Shown here piece by piece: positions 1 to 8,421 of a stretch of DNA of 64,000 nt. The notes beneath the pieces are model-generated. The model worked only from the letters and a program-made list of their open reading frames with translations. It did no database searches and was not told the origin of the DNA. The stretch's first letter is position 1. Each line of letters starts with the position of its first letter. Both the position numbers and the translations under genes were made by a program. Source of the stretch: Faecalibacillus faecis (GTDB lineage: Bacteria > Bacillota_I > Bacilli_A > Erysipelotrichales > Coprobacillaceae); assembly GCF_003024675.1 (NCBI RefSeq), contig NZ_PYLP01000004.1, positions 90,940 to 154,939 of the forward strand. Direction: 5' to 3'.

Positions 1-1
1 T

Positions 2-2884
2 GAATTTTTTCAAATTCTCGACTCACAAATAAATGATGTTACTTTTATTGAAGAAAGAAAAGTTTTAACAAAGAAGGAATTTAAAAATAAACTTAATACC
101 AATAATCAACAAGGATTCTTTAAAGATACCATTAAAGAAGGAGAAAGACTTTTTGGAAATGCTTTAGGGGTAAAACCAAAATATTTTGATTTAGTAACAA
201 GGGCACTTGCTTTTAAAGCAATTGATAATGTTTATCAATTCATTGTTGATTTTTTACTTAAAGAAGATTTTGTAGATATTCAAAATCTAAGAGATAGTAT
301 TAAACATTATAAAGTCCTTGAAGAAAAACTAAAAGTGTCTAAAAAAGAGTGTGATACTTTAGAAGAAGTTATTCAATTCTATAATCTGTATTTAGGGAAT
401 GCTTTTCAAATTGATATTCTTGATTGTACGAAAGAAAAACTTTATGAAAGAGAATTACGTTCTTTAATTGAAAATAGTCAAAAAAGATATCAAACAATTG
501 AAGACCAATTAAATTTTATTCAACAAAAACTCAATCAACTTCATCAAGATGAAGAAAGTTACCAAGAAAAATATCATCAACTCGATCAATCATTAAGGGA
601 AAATGATACCTATAATTTAAAAAATGATTTAAAGAAAGAATGTGAGCGTCTAAAAAAAGAAAAAGAGGATAAACATAAAGGATACATCGAATTATTAGAT
701 GAGCTTCAACAAGAAGCCAAGCTTTTAAAAGAATTACGTATACAAAAAGCTTTTATTAAAGTCCTTGAAAATGAAGAATATCACACAGAAACGCTTTCTG
801 CACATTTACGAAAAGTCGAACAAGAAATTATAGAAAAAACAAATAAGACAGAATATCAACGCTCTTCTTTACAATTAGAAATCACTAAAAATGTTGAACA
901 ATATAACCAATATCAAGAGGAATATACATCTTTAAAAGAAAACCAACTTTATTATCGTAAAGAAATTCAAGAGTTAATTTGTTTATTAAATGAACAACTT
1001 ACAAAACATTTTGGTAAAAGCATTGAAGTAAAACCTTTATGTGAATATATAGAAGTTAAAGATGAAAAATGGCGTAATGCTTTAGAAGGGTATTTAAATA
1101 GCCAAAGATTTGATTTGATTGTTGAGCCAGAATATTTTGAATACGCTCTTCTTGTTTATGAAGAGTATAAAAATAAAAGAGGAATCTATGGTGTAGGGAT
1201 TGTTGATGTTGCTAAACTTGCTAAATATGGAAATGTTGCTTTAAAGGAAACTTTGGCAGATCAATTAGAATGTAAAAATACATATGCAAGATGGTATGTT
1301 AACATGTTACTTTCAAAAGTTCACTGCGTAGATGATGTTACACAATTAAGGAATTATCCAACAGCGATTACACCAACATGCATGCTTTACAAAAACTATA
1401 CAGCAAGAGCACTTAATCCCCGTATTTATAATAAACCTTATATTGGTTTAGGGGCTATCAAGATTCAATTAAAAACAATTGAACAACAATTAGAAACATT
1501 ACAACAAGAAATCAAACAACAAAAAGTAGAACTTGAAGCATTAAAAAATACACAATCTTTATTAAAAAAATCAAATGCTGATAAAATACTTTATCGTATT
1601 GATCTTCTTGATAAATATCATAGTCTTGAAAAAGAATACCAGGAAGTCAACGAGCGTTATCAAAAATTAGAACTTGATGATTCCATTATTTCTTTACAAG
1701 AAGAATGTGAAGCAGTAAAGAAACAACTTGATCAAACAAAAAAAGAAAAAGAAAATGCGTTAATGAAAAAAGGAAGTCTAGAAAATAATCTTGAAACGTT
1801 TAAAGAACAGCTTGAACAAACTCAAGAAAGTTATGATGTTTTGCATGAAAAAATCATTCAATTTGAAATGGATCATTTAGAACTTTCACAAAAAGCTGAT
1901 CAAAAAGTTATTGTCTATTTAAAACGTTTTGTAAAAGATTTTAAAGCGATGAAAAATGAAATTGATTATCAAAAGTCAGTTTCTCAAGATAAAGTTCGTC
2001 AAGTAGAATCTCAAATTGAAATGAAAATGAAAGACTATAATAATGAATATAATATAGGCTTTGAAAATTCTTTAAAAGATATCGAAAGTTATAAGCAAAG
2101 ATTTCATCAATTGAAAGATATGGATATTGTTTCTAAAGAAGAAAAAACAAGGCAAGCAAAATTAAAATGCGAAGAATCATTTAAAACCTCTTTTATTTCA
2201 GGATTAAATGAAAAGATTGAAAATGCGAAAAAAGATATTTATGAATTAAATAAAGGGTTAGCACAAAGAGATTTCAATGGGGAAACTTATGAATTCTGTG
2301 TTTCACCAACTTCAAGAGATGATTTTAAAGAATACTATAAAATTATCCAATCAGGTAAAGAATATATGGCAAATAATCTTTTATCGGAAACATTGAATGA
2401 AAGTCAAAGAAGAATTATGGATGAGTTGTTTATTAAACTTTCATCAGTAGAAAATGATCAAGAAACAGAAAAGATGTTACTTGAATATACAGATTATCGT
2501 AATTATTTAGATTATGATATTAAAATAAAATATAATAGTGGGGATTTTGCTTATTTTTCAAAAGTCAATAAAGAAAAATCAGGTGGAGAAACACAAACAC
2601 CATTCTATGTAATTATGGCAGCAAGTTTTGAACAAGTTGTACGTAATCGAAATCAAAATGAAGGTTTTGGTTGTGTTGTTATTTTTGATGAAGCTTTTAA
2701 TAACATGGATGAACAAAGAATTCAAGAAATGATCAAGTTCTATAATGAACGTGAAATCCAAACGTTTATTGCAGTACCACCTTCAAGAGCAAGTACAATT
2801 ATTCCTTATGTTAATACAAGATTACTTGTTATTAAACAAAATCAACATTCCTTTGTCGAAGGGTTTAGAGATGAAGAATTATAG
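2..2884 (+). CDS. jetC: Wadjet JetC, SMC-like ATPase (5' end outside window)
   Basis: The reading frame is open from base 2 to the stop at 2882-2884 (960 codons), so the gene enters from the left; the internal GTG at 335 is not the start. The product is a long coiled-coil protein with an SMC-type C-terminal head: an ABC signature (KSGGETQTPF, bases about 2577-2606) and a Walker B (VVIFDEAFNN, about 2671-2700). The Walker A half lies before the window. In Wadjet the JetABC complex is an SMC-type loop extruder that senses small circular DNA and JetD cuts it. The gene directly after is jetD, which makes the assignment firm; jetA and jetB should lie upstream. It ends 14 bases inside jetD, suggesting translational coupling. 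Confidence 0.85.
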   Translation, partial: EFFQILDSQINDVTFIEERKVLTKKEFKNKLNTNNQQGFFKDTIKEGERLFGNALGVKPKYFDLVTRALAFKAIDNVYQFIVDFLLKEDFVDIQNLRDSIKHYKVLEEKLKVSKKECDTLEEVIQFYNLYLGNAFQIDILDCTKEKLYERELRSLIENSQKRYQTIEDQLNFIQQKLNQLHQDEESYQEKYHQLDQSLRENDTYNLKNDLKKECERLKKEKEDKHKGYIELLDELQQEAKLLKELRIQKAFIKVLENEEYHTETLSAHLRKVEQEIIEKTNKTEYQRSSLQLEITKNVEQYNQYQEEYTSLKENQLYYRKEIQELICLLNEQLTKHFGKSIEVKPLCEYIEVKDEKWRNALEGYLNSQRFDLIVEPEYFEYALLVYEEYKNKRGIYGVGIVDVAKLAKYGNVALKETLADQLECKNTYARWYVNMLLSKVHCVDDVTQLRNYPTAITPTCMLYKNYTARALNPRIYNKPYIGLGAIKIQLKTIEQQLETLQQEIKQQKVELEALKNTQSLLKKSNADKILYRIDLLDKYHSLEKEYQEVNERYQKLELDDSIISLQEECEAVKKQLDQTKKEKENALMKKGSLENNLETFKEQLEQTQESYDVLHEKIIQFEMDHLELSQKADQKVIVYLKRFVKDFKAMKNEIDYQKSVSQDKVRQVESQIEMKMKDYNNEYNIGFENSLKDIESYKQRFHQLKDMDIVSKEEKTRQAKLKCEESFKTSFISGLNEKIENAKKDIYELNKGLAQRDFNGETYEFCVSPTSRDDFKEYYKIIQSGKEYMANNLLSETLNESQRRIMDELFIKLSSVENDQETEKMLLEYTDYRNYLDYDIKIKYNSGDFAYFSKVNKEKSGGETQTPFYVIMAASFEQVVRNRNQNEGFGCVVIFDEAFNNMDEQRIQEMIKFYNEREIQTFIAVPPSRASTIIPYVNTRLLVIKQNQHSFVEGFRDEEL

Positions 2885-4085
2885 AGAAGATATTTTAAAT
2901 AACTTTATTGAACGTTATGAAAAGAGTAGTTATTACAAAGGAAAATCTTTAAAACCACAAAAAATTTCTATTGTTTTACATGAACGTTATCCTCAATATG
3001 GACAGAGTCGATATCCAGAAGTTCTTGAAAAGATTGAAGATGTTGTTCTTCAATTAGAAAAAGAAGATCTTATTCAATTTGCAAAGGGAAGCATAGAAGG
3101 AAACAGAAAACTTATTTTTGTTCCAACAGAAGAACGTGTTTCAAAGATTTATCAAGAATTAGATAGAACACCGCTTAAAGAAAAAAGAAATCAGTATTTA
3201 AATTGTTTAAAAATGTATGAGTTAGATTCTTTTTTTAATGATTTTCAAATAGCAATGGAAGAAAAAGTTTTCAACTATGAAATTGTGTCACCTTATTTAA
3301 AAGTCTATGATCAAGAAGATTTAAAGAATGTTATGAAAATACTGCAGGGAATGAAAAATCAAAAAGAAGAAATTTCTTTTAGAAAGTTTTCTGAAAAAGT
3401 ATTGGGTGATACCAAGAAGTTAGAAAAATATAAAAATAAAATTTATCATATTATTAAAGATTTTTATGATGATTCTATTGAAAATATAGATGATGCTTTT
3501 GAACTGTTTTATATACGTAAAAATCCAGCCTATGTTTATTTAAAAGGAAGTGCGATTTTACAAATCAATGAACAAATTATTGATTTAAATGAAATGAATC
3601 ATTATTTTGTTTTACCAAGTAGTTGTATTAAAGATTTAAAAATAAAACGAATGGATGCAAGACAGGTAATGACGGTTGAAAATTTAACATCATTTCATGA
3701 TATATCTTTAAAAGACGCTTTCTTTATTTTTACAAATGGTTTTCATAATCATGTTATAGAAGCATTTTTAGAGTGTGTTTATGATTTTTTAGGAGAAAGA
3801 GTTGCTTATCTTCATTTTGGCGATATTGATGCAGGGGGTTTCCATATTTATGAATCTTTAATAAAGAAAACGCAAATTCCTTTTCAAACATATAAAATGA
3901 ACGTTAATATGTTGAAAAAGTATGAAGCTTATACAAAACCTTTAACTGACAATGATCGTAAGAGATTACTTTCATTTAAGGATAGACATCAAGAAGTTAT
4001 TGATTATATGTTAAAACATAATGTTAAATTAGAACAAGAAATCATAGGAGAAGAAGATGAAAGAAAAAACACTTACGCGCATTAG
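2871..4085 (+). CDS. jetD: Wadjet JetD, TOPRIM-like nuclease subunit (DUF3322/DUF2220)
   Basis: 404 aa from the ATG at 2871, which overlaps the end of jetC; the frame is open further upstream but those codons lie inside jetC. The C-terminal half has the conserved block HFGDIDAGGFHIYESL (bases about 3811-3858), typical of the DUF2220 TOPRIM-like domain that cleaves plasmid DNA in Wadjet. The N-terminal half (ISIVLHERYPQYG onward) fits DUF3322. The 3' end overlaps the start of the interrupted MazG-like gene by 29 bases. Function is known from the family and not shown here. Confidence 0.85.
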   Translation: MKNYREDILNNFIERYEKSSYYKGKSLKPQKISIVLHERYPQYGQSRYPEVLEKIEDVVLQLEKEDLIQFAKGSIEGNRKLIFVPTEERVSKIYQELDRTPLKEKRNQYLNCLKMYELDSFFNDFQIAMEEKVFNYEIVSPYLKVYDQEDLKNVMKILQGMKNQKEEISFRKFSEKVLGDTKKLEKYKNKIYHIIKDFYDDSIENIDDAFELFYIRKNPAYVYLKGSAILQINEQIIDLNEMNHYFVLPSSCIKDLKIKRMDARQVMTVENLTSFHDISLKDAFFIFTNGFHNHVIEAFLECVYDFLGERVAYLHFGDIDAGGFHIYESLIKKTQIPFQTYKMNVNMLKKYEAYTKPLTDNDRKRLLSFKDRHQEVIDYMLKHNVKLEQEIIGEEDERKNTYAH

Positions 4086-4200
4086 AAAATTTACAGAGGA
4101 TCATAATTGGGATCAATTTCATTCGCCTGCAAATCTTGCAAAATCTATTTCTATTGAAGCAAGCGAACTTTTAGAATGTTTTCAATGGGACGGGGAATAA
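4057..4200 (+). pseudogene. MazG-like nucleotide pyrophosphohydrolase, N-terminal half (split by the island)
   Basis: ATG at 4057 with GGAG 8 bases upstream, inside the end of jetD. It encodes 47 residues including IEASELLECFQWDGE, the first half of the E-x-x-E metal-binding motif of MazG-like nucleotide pyrophosphohydrolases, then meets a TAA at 4198-4200. The missing half (ENFDLQHVKEELADVI) is found 34 kb away at 38531-38692. The family hydrolyses (often non-canonical) NTPs to NMPs. As arranged the protein cannot fold as an active enzyme unless the island excises. Confidence 0.85.
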
Positions 4201-4226
4201 ATCTTTACCTTCTAAAAGTGTCTAAA
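4195..4226 (-). repeat. Left terminal inverted repeat of the island
   Basis: Read on the minus strand from 4226 it begins TTTAGACACTTTTAGAAGG and continues to the junction. It matches the right terminus at TTTAGACA, then TTT, then A-AAG with single mismatches and a one-base shift, and afterwards GTAAAGAT against GTAATGAT. It is probably the recombinase binding site; recombinase binding is inferred. Confidence 0.65.
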
Positions 4227-4255
4227 ATCCTTAAAACCTATATGTAGAGCCAAGT

Positions 4256-4281
4256 TAGGGAGATTTTTCTCTCTTTTTTTG
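4256..4281 (+). terminator. Terminator-like hairpin just inside the left end
   Basis: GGGAGA-TTTTT-CTCTC followed by seven T. It would stop transcription coming from the jet/mazG operon from entering the island. Confidence 0.45.
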
Positions 4282-4467
4282 TGTTCTTTTGTACTTTGAC
4301 ACTTTTTTGTCAGTTATTTTTTTTCGATTCTTGAAAGTAAAGAATTGAATTAGACACTTATTTTTAATAAAAGATTACAATTATTTTTATATAATGAAAA
4401 ATTATTATTAACTAATATTTGAGATGATAAAATATGAGTATATAAAAAAAGGAAGGGGATTTAAAAA

Positions 4468-4692
4468 ATGGTAAAATTAATAGATATCTTAAAAATCATT
4501 AATAGAAATAATTCAATAATAATTAAAGATAATGGTAATGTGGTTTTTAAAGGCATGGCTAAAGATTCTGTAGAGGGACTTAATAATATGTATAACAAAT
4601 CTTATGGAGCGTGGATTGATAGATTATACATTAAATCATTTAAAGAATTAAATACTGATAACATAACAGAAATTGAAATTATTATAAAATAA
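4468..4692 (+). CDS. Hypothetical small protein (74 aa)
   Basis: ATG preceded by GGAAGGGG about 10 bases upstream. The product is a basic, isoleucine-rich 74-residue protein (MVKLIDILKIINRNNSIIIK start) with no signal or membrane helix and a predicted alpha/beta character. It is the first gene inside the left end of the island and stands alone, followed at once by a hairpin terminator. No family was recognised. A small regulator of the island is possible but unsupported. Confidence 0.6.
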   Translation: MVKLIDILKIINRNNSIIIKDNGNVVFKGMAKDSVEGLNNMYNKSYGAWIDRLYIKSFKELNTDNITEIEIIIK

Positions 4693-4737
4693 AAAAACTT
4701 AAGCTACTCTTTTAGTTAAGAATAATTTAAGTTTTTT
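4693..4737. terminator. Bidirectional terminator
   Basis: AAAAAACTTAA ... TTAAGTTTTTT flanks a loop of about 24 bases. It lies between convergent genes ending at 4692 (+) and 4744 (-), so it can serve both. Confidence 0.65.
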
Positions 4738-4743
4738 ATTATG

Positions 4744-5688
4744 TTAGAAAGTCGTAGCGAGGCGCACGTAATTAATGCCATTTACGTGGTCATTGCTTAC
4801 ATATCCATTGTACAAATCTATGTTATATGCAACATTTGGATTATACTGAGACGACGACCAGTACCAACCAGACAACCCCTTACTTGAATAATTAGATTTA
4901 GCAATACCTAATTGACCAGCAAAAGCTGCCCATTCTTGTCTTGAAGGCACGAACCAGCCATTGTTAGCTTGAGTTTTTATTTGTCCCCAAATATCTTTGT
5001 GGTCAGCACATGTATTTTGTTCTCCGTAAGCTTTTGAGTCCCATTTGCTAATCATAGTAGTTGTATTGTCTTTGCCTTTGCCAAATTCTTGGCTTGTTGT
5101 AGTTGTGTAATCATTCATGTTACCTTTTGCAGCGTTATACCAATCATAAGTTCCAGATAAGTTGTTTAATGACATGATGTAGAATCTATCTTCACCTGTT
5201 CCGATAGGTGTAAGTACTTCAGCAGTTCCACCTAATTTATTAGTATAGCTTTCTTGGCTAATATAGTAACTCTTTGATGAAGAAATAGTTGGAATTGTGT
5301 AGGTTCCCATTCCACTTGGACCATATTTGCCACTACCACCAATTATTAAATCAGCGAAAATAATTCCATCAATAGTTCCATCGCCATCAATATCTGCATA
5401 TTTACCAATTTGTGATTCGGTCTTTGACACAAGAGGTTCTCCATTTGGACCAGAAGTGGGGTTGCTATTATCACCATCGCTAGTCCCACTTAAAACATTA
5501 TCAAAACTATCTTTAAACTTATCAATAGCACTGGAATATGCATTACCAACAATACTTGCAACCCCAGAACCATTAACTTTACCTGTGCCTTCATCCAATC
5601 CTTTAACGCTACCAACAATTAAAAGTAATATGGCAATAACAATTAGAATAATTGCTACGCCACTGTGTTCTTCGAAAAATTTTTTCAT
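4744..5688 (-). CDS. Membrane-anchored surface protein with DGR-like C-type-lectin C-terminus (copy 1)
   Basis: 314 aa. Residues 11-28 form a single N-terminal membrane helix after MKKFFEEHSG. An EF-hand-like calcium loop (DIDGDGTIDG, about 99-108) follows, then an FGE-sulfatase/C-type-lectin-like domain ending in the stretch usual for diversity-generating retroelement (DGR) targets: conserved WYWSSSQ at 276-282, a variable run at about 283-306, and YVRLATTF at the very end. Closest relative in the window is copy 4 (37316-38260), near-identical through the middle but different in the variable run. No reverse transcriptase is present in the window, so active diversification is not shown. A run of nine C lies 80 bases before the ATG. 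SD to start spacing is unusually long (about 18). Probable role: ligand binding at the cell surface. Confidence 0.7.
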   Translation of the reverse strand: MKKFFEEHSGVAIILIVIAILLLIVGSVKGLDEGTGKVNGSGVASIVGNAYSSAIDKFKDSFDNVLSGTSDGDNSNPTSGPNGEPLVSKTESQIGKYADIDGDGTIDGIIFADLIIGGSGKYGPSGMGTYTIPTISSSKSYYISQESYTNKLGGTAEVLTPIGTGEDRFYIMSLNNLSGTYDWYNAAKGNMNDYTTTTSQEFGKGKDNTTTMISKWDSKAYGEQNTCADHKDIWGQIKTQANNGWFVPSRQEWAAFAGQLGIAKSNYSSKGLSGWYWSSSQYNPNVAYNIDLYNGYVSNDHVNGINYVRLATTF

Positions 5689-5768
5689 ATATTAAAATAT
5701 AAAATTCCTTTCTTAAGATTCTACTCATAAAAAATAATCCACTATACCTGCATGATACAAAAATCTTC

Positions 5769-5777
5769 GGGGGGGGG
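5769..5777 (-). repeat. C9 homopolymer upstream of surface gene copy 1
   Basis: Nine G on the plus strand (nine C on the coding strand), 80 bases before the ATG at 5688. Downstream on the coding strand CCGAAG is followed 18 bases later by TATAGT, a possible promoter whose -35 abuts the tract. Upstream a TATATT lies at a distance that would put the start site in the tract. Two other copies have the same nine-base tract. Long G:C runs are rare in such AT-rich DNA. Confidence 0.75.
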
Positions 5778-5840
5778 ATAGAATATATAGCAATTTTAGT
5801 AAAGGTAGGGCGTAAAAGATAAGGTTTAAAAAAAATAATT

Positions 5841-5869
5841 TTGAGATTTCTATTTATTTTGTATATACT
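5841..5869 (+). promoter_or_regulatory. Sigma-A-type promoter for candidate small RNA
   Basis: TTGAGA (5841-5846), 17-base spacer, TATACT (5864-5869). No open reading frame follows; a hairpin-rich segment does. Confidence 0.5.
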
Positions 5870-5874
5870 AAATA

Positions 5875-5973
5875 TGTAAGAGAACTCATCAGATAGATGA
5901 TTGCCCTGATAGTTAATTTACATATTTTTTAAAAAGTAATCAACCATTTCGGACTCGGGTGATTACTTTTTTC
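5875..5973 (+). ncRNA. Candidate small RNA, about 100 nt, ending in an intrinsic terminator
   Basis: It starts after the promoter at 5841-5869. AATATGTAA (5871-5879) pairs with TTACATATT (5918-5926), which is followed by a T run. Inside are ATCAG and CTGAT arms. A second, stronger hairpin (AAAAAGTAATCA at 5931-5942 with TGATTACTTTTT at 5960-5971) is a clear terminator. There is no coding potential. The family was not recognised. Confidence 0.4.
5931..5973 (+). terminator. Strong intrinsic terminator
   Basis: Twelve-base stem AAAAAGTAATCA / TGATTACTTTTT with a loop of about 17 bases, followed by more T. It separates the candidate small RNA from the larger structured RNA beginning near 6026. 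Confidence 0.65.
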
Positions 5974-5990
5974 GTTTCAACATAAAAAAG

Positions 5991-6019
5991 TTGATTATTA
6001 AAATAATTATTTGTAAAAT
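5991..6019 (+). promoter_or_regulatory. Promoter of the 6026-6279 structured RNA
   Basis: TTGATT (5991-5996), 17-base spacer, TAAAAT (6014-6019); expected start site near 6026. Confidence 0.55.
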
Positions 6020-6025
6020 ACATAT

Positions 6026-6279
6026 AAGTATATTGTTGGATGATAAATCCACAATATAACTGAACTAACTAATTAGTTCTAGGGTGTGGTAGATAGCTAT
6101 AATTAAAGTGATTCTACTGACCTACTCCTGGAGATACCATAAGAACCTAATGGGAATGGTCAAACCACGGGAAGGCGATTGGACCCCTAGCCTGGCACGG
6201 GCTAAGAAAATAACGTGATATTTTTGACTCCCTTGAGGAAGTCCCAATCAAATATTAGGAGCTTATTTAGCTCCTTTTT
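6026..6279 (+). ncRNA. Unidentified structured RNA of about 255 nt
   Basis: It is bounded by a good promoter and an intrinsic terminator, has no ORF, and is much richer in G and C than its surroundings. Visible helices: TATATTGT/ACAATATA plus GGA/TCC (6029-6058); GAACTAA/TTAGTTC with a CTAA loop (6062-6079); GTAGA/TCTAC; ACCAT/ATGGT; a long-range helix GATTGG (about 6177-6182) with CCAATC (6244-6249) that closes a multibranch loop holding AGCC/GGCT, AAAATA/TATTTT and GACTCCC/GGAAGTC hairpins. It was compared mentally with tmRNA, RNase P, 6S, SRP, T-box, cobalamin, c-di-GMP, THF and group I/II intron signatures; none fits. It sits in a 578-base gene-free stretch between two minus-strand genes. 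Confidence 0.6.
6257..6279. terminator. Terminator of structured RNA, also end of minus-strand gene
   Basis: AGGAGC-TTATTTA-GCTCCT followed by TTTTT. The stop codon of the minus-strand gene (6267) falls in the loop. Confidence 0.7.
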
Positions 6280-7181
6280 ATTTTATTTGCAAAATAATTA
6301 TTCAAAATAACATTTAATAATTTATACGCTTCTATGTCAGTATATTTTAAAGTATTAAAAGTATTTTCTATTTCATCGTCAAATGTTTTAGGGCGTTCAA
6401 ATAGGTCTTTGATAAAATCATCGCTGATGCAATCAATATCAAAACAACTTCTTATAGCAGTGCGAAATAATAAATTGTAAAGATACATAAATTCAAAACG
6501 TTTATCATCAATATATAAATTATTAATAACATCATTAATCATTTTTCTTTCATAAGCCATAACACAAAAGACAAAATGTTTTTTTAGCGATTCTGATATT
6601 TTTATCGATTCATCTATAGAATGCTCAATTTTTTTAGAAAAAGAATTTGAATTCTCATTTTTATTATCATTTTTAAAACTAGTATTTTTATGAATAACAA
6701 GATGTCTGTGATTATTATCATCAAATTCAATATTTCCGTACTTTCCATTATCATTATTAACTCGACAGTTAATTCCGTAATTTTTAAATATCTCATCGTG
6801 AGTAAAATTCACCATATTGATATAGACCTGCAATAAATCATCATTTTTGGAATCTTTTTTTAACGAATTTATTTTAGCAGTTTTATCAATGGCATCAACA
6901 TATTGAAAGGGTATTTCAGGGAAGCTGTAGATTTTGTATTTCTTTTTTATTTCATTCTTTTTGACTTTTTCGGAGTTATTTTCAAAACTGTCAAAACAGT
7001 TAAGATTGTTAGAAGAGTTTCTAAGAGTATAAGTGAAGTCAAATCTAGTAGTGTCCATAATCATTGTTTTGCCAAAGAAACTCATCTGTCGTCTAATAAA
7101 TTTTATTTTAATAGGGTTATTGTTGGTATCAGAACAATTATTTTCATCAATTGTAATATTTGTTATGTTTTCTTTATTCAT
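6267..7181 (-). CDS. Hypothetical protein, second gene of a coupled pair
   Basis: 304 aa counted from the ATG at 7181, chosen because GGAGG sits 7 bases upstream; an in-frame ATG at 7196 overlaps that SD and is less likely. The start overlaps the stop of the upstream gene (TAATG), so the two are translationally coupled. The protein is soluble and asparagine-rich, with a low-complexity polar linker near the middle and a helical C-terminus. No signal peptide, membrane helix or catalytic motif was recognised, and no family assigned. Confidence 0.7.
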   Translation of the reverse strand: MNKENITNITIDENNCSDTNNNPIKIKFIRRQMSFFGKTMIMDTTRFDFTYTLRNSSNNLNCFDSFENNSEKVKKNEIKKKYKIYSFPEIPFQYVDAIDKTAKINSLKKDSKNDDLLQVYINMVNFTHDEIFKNYGINCRVNNDNGKYGNIEFDDNNHRHLVIHKNTSFKNDNKNENSNSFSKKIEHSIDESIKISESLKKHFVFCVMAYERKMINDVINNLYIDDKRFEFMYLYNLLFRTAIRSCFDIDCISDDFIKDLFERPKTFDDEIENTFNTLKYTDIEAYKLLNVILNNYFANKIKRS

Positions 7182-8215
7182 TATAAATTCCTCCATATTT
7201 TTTCAAATCTGTTATCCAATCTTTGTACTAATCTTGAAGAAGTATAATCTATAAAATCACTATTTATTTTCTGTTTCTTAATAGATTCAACAAAGGTAGC
7301 CATTTCATAAGAAATATGAGACAGAACAAAAAATAGGGCAGCATGATTATCCAAAAAGAAAGAAAATAGGAGATTTTTTATTTTCTTATTTTTATCTTTG
7401 TTTTTATCATTGTTTGATATTTCAACAGTATTATTTGAGCATTTTGAATCTTTTGAACTTTTTGAACTCTTTAAATTATCTTCATTGCTTTTTAATATTT
7501 TTTCTAAAGAGGGATGTTTGCTAAAATCTATGTCTTTTTTGATACAGTTATAAATTTCTTGTATATTTGAATATTCAACGATACCTTTGAGTCTTGCTAT
7601 TGTACTTAATGATATTGAAAAATCCACTAGATAAACTAGACCAGCATTTTCATATTTTGAAGTATATTTGAGGTTATTAAAATTTGTATGATTAGAAGTA
7701 GTTTCAAATGTATCTTCATCACTTCTTAAAGATTTTACTACACCAATCATGCCCGATATATTTTCATAATGATAATCGAAAATATCGCAAAATAGATATA
7801 AGTAATAAACAAACTTTTGGATATCTATATCATCAAATGATGTTTCTTCAAGTAGATAGTTTAAAACATCTTCACTCTTACAGTCTTCATACATGATATG
7901 TAGCTTGTTCAATTTGGTTTGATATTTTGCAAATATATCAATGCCTTCATTTACTGCAATACTTAATGTATAAAAATCAATAGGAGTTACCTCATTAAAT
8001 GCTGGAAAAGCAATACAGTTGTCCTTACGATAATTTTTTAATTTAAAAGAACGATATTCATCTTTTATTTTATTTGTCCCATAAGAAAGATGAGCAGGGG
8101 AATCATCTGAAACTGATGAACCATATAGTTCTTTTATTGGTTCAAGTTCATGATTAAAGAAATGAATAGTGCTTGGATTCTTGATTATTTTCTGTTTATT
8201 TACTATTTTTATCAT
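7181..8215 (-). CDS. Hypothetical protein, first gene of a coupled pair
   Basis: 344 aa. No family was recognised. It is mostly helical, with a low-complexity Ser/Lys/Asn linker at about residues 255-285 and a hydrophobic helical segment afterwards (LLFSFFLDNHAALFFVLSH) that could be buried or membrane-associated. It is directly coupled to the next gene (6267-7181) by TAATG overlap, so the products probably act together. Both lie between two surface-protein paralogs, and the base composition is even lower in GC than the flanking chromosome. Confidence 0.7.
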   Translation of the reverse strand: MIKIVNKQKIIKNPSTIHFFNHELEPIKELYGSSVSDDSPAHLSYGTNKIKDEYRSFKLKNYRKDNCIAFPAFNEVTPIDFYTLSIAVNEGIDIFAKYQTKLNKLHIMYEDCKSEDVLNYLLEETSFDDIDIQKFVYYLYLFCDIFDYHYENISGMIGVVKSLRSDEDTFETTSNHTNFNNLKYTSKYENAGLVYLVDFSISLSTIARLKGIVEYSNIQEIYNCIKKDIDFSKHPSLEKILKSNEDNLKSSKSSKDSKCSNNTVEISNNDKNKDKNKKIKNLLFSFFLDNHAALFFVLSHISYEMATFVESIKKQKINSDFIDYTSSRLVQRLDNRFEKIWRNL

Positions 8216-8362
8216 TTTTTAAAAATCTCCTTTCATTGTCATTATAGACTACGAAAGTCCAAATCCTAACAAATAATGGGTGTAAATAGATATTTTTTTA
8301 ATATTTTTTCGAAAAAGATATTTTAACATTAGGAAATATCTAAAAGAAAGTTGTGAAAAACA

Positions 8363-8410
8363 AAAAAGACCCAAAGTATCTCAAATTTCAGGAGTAATGT
8401 GAGACCTTTT
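8363..8410 (-). terminator. Terminator of surface gene copy 2
   Basis: An imperfect hairpin pairing TCTCA with TGAGA and AAAG with CTTT, followed on the minus strand by a T run. It lies just after the stop at 8422. Confidence 0.45.
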
Positions 8411-8421
8411 AAAATTTATTG

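Noticed and set aside
335..2884. GTG at 335 as the start of the SMC-like gene
   Set aside because: The frame is open without a stop back to base 2 and the upstream codons encode matching helical sequence, so the gene enters from outside the window.
5327..5695. Plus-strand ORF opposite surface gene copy 1
   Set aside because: Proline/leucine-rich shadow of the antisense gene, without SD or family signal.
6026..6279. T-box or cobalamin riboswitch, or a group I/II intron
   Set aside because: Only short look-alikes (GGGTGTGG, GGGAAGGC); the required cores, downstream gene on the same strand and intron protein are absent.
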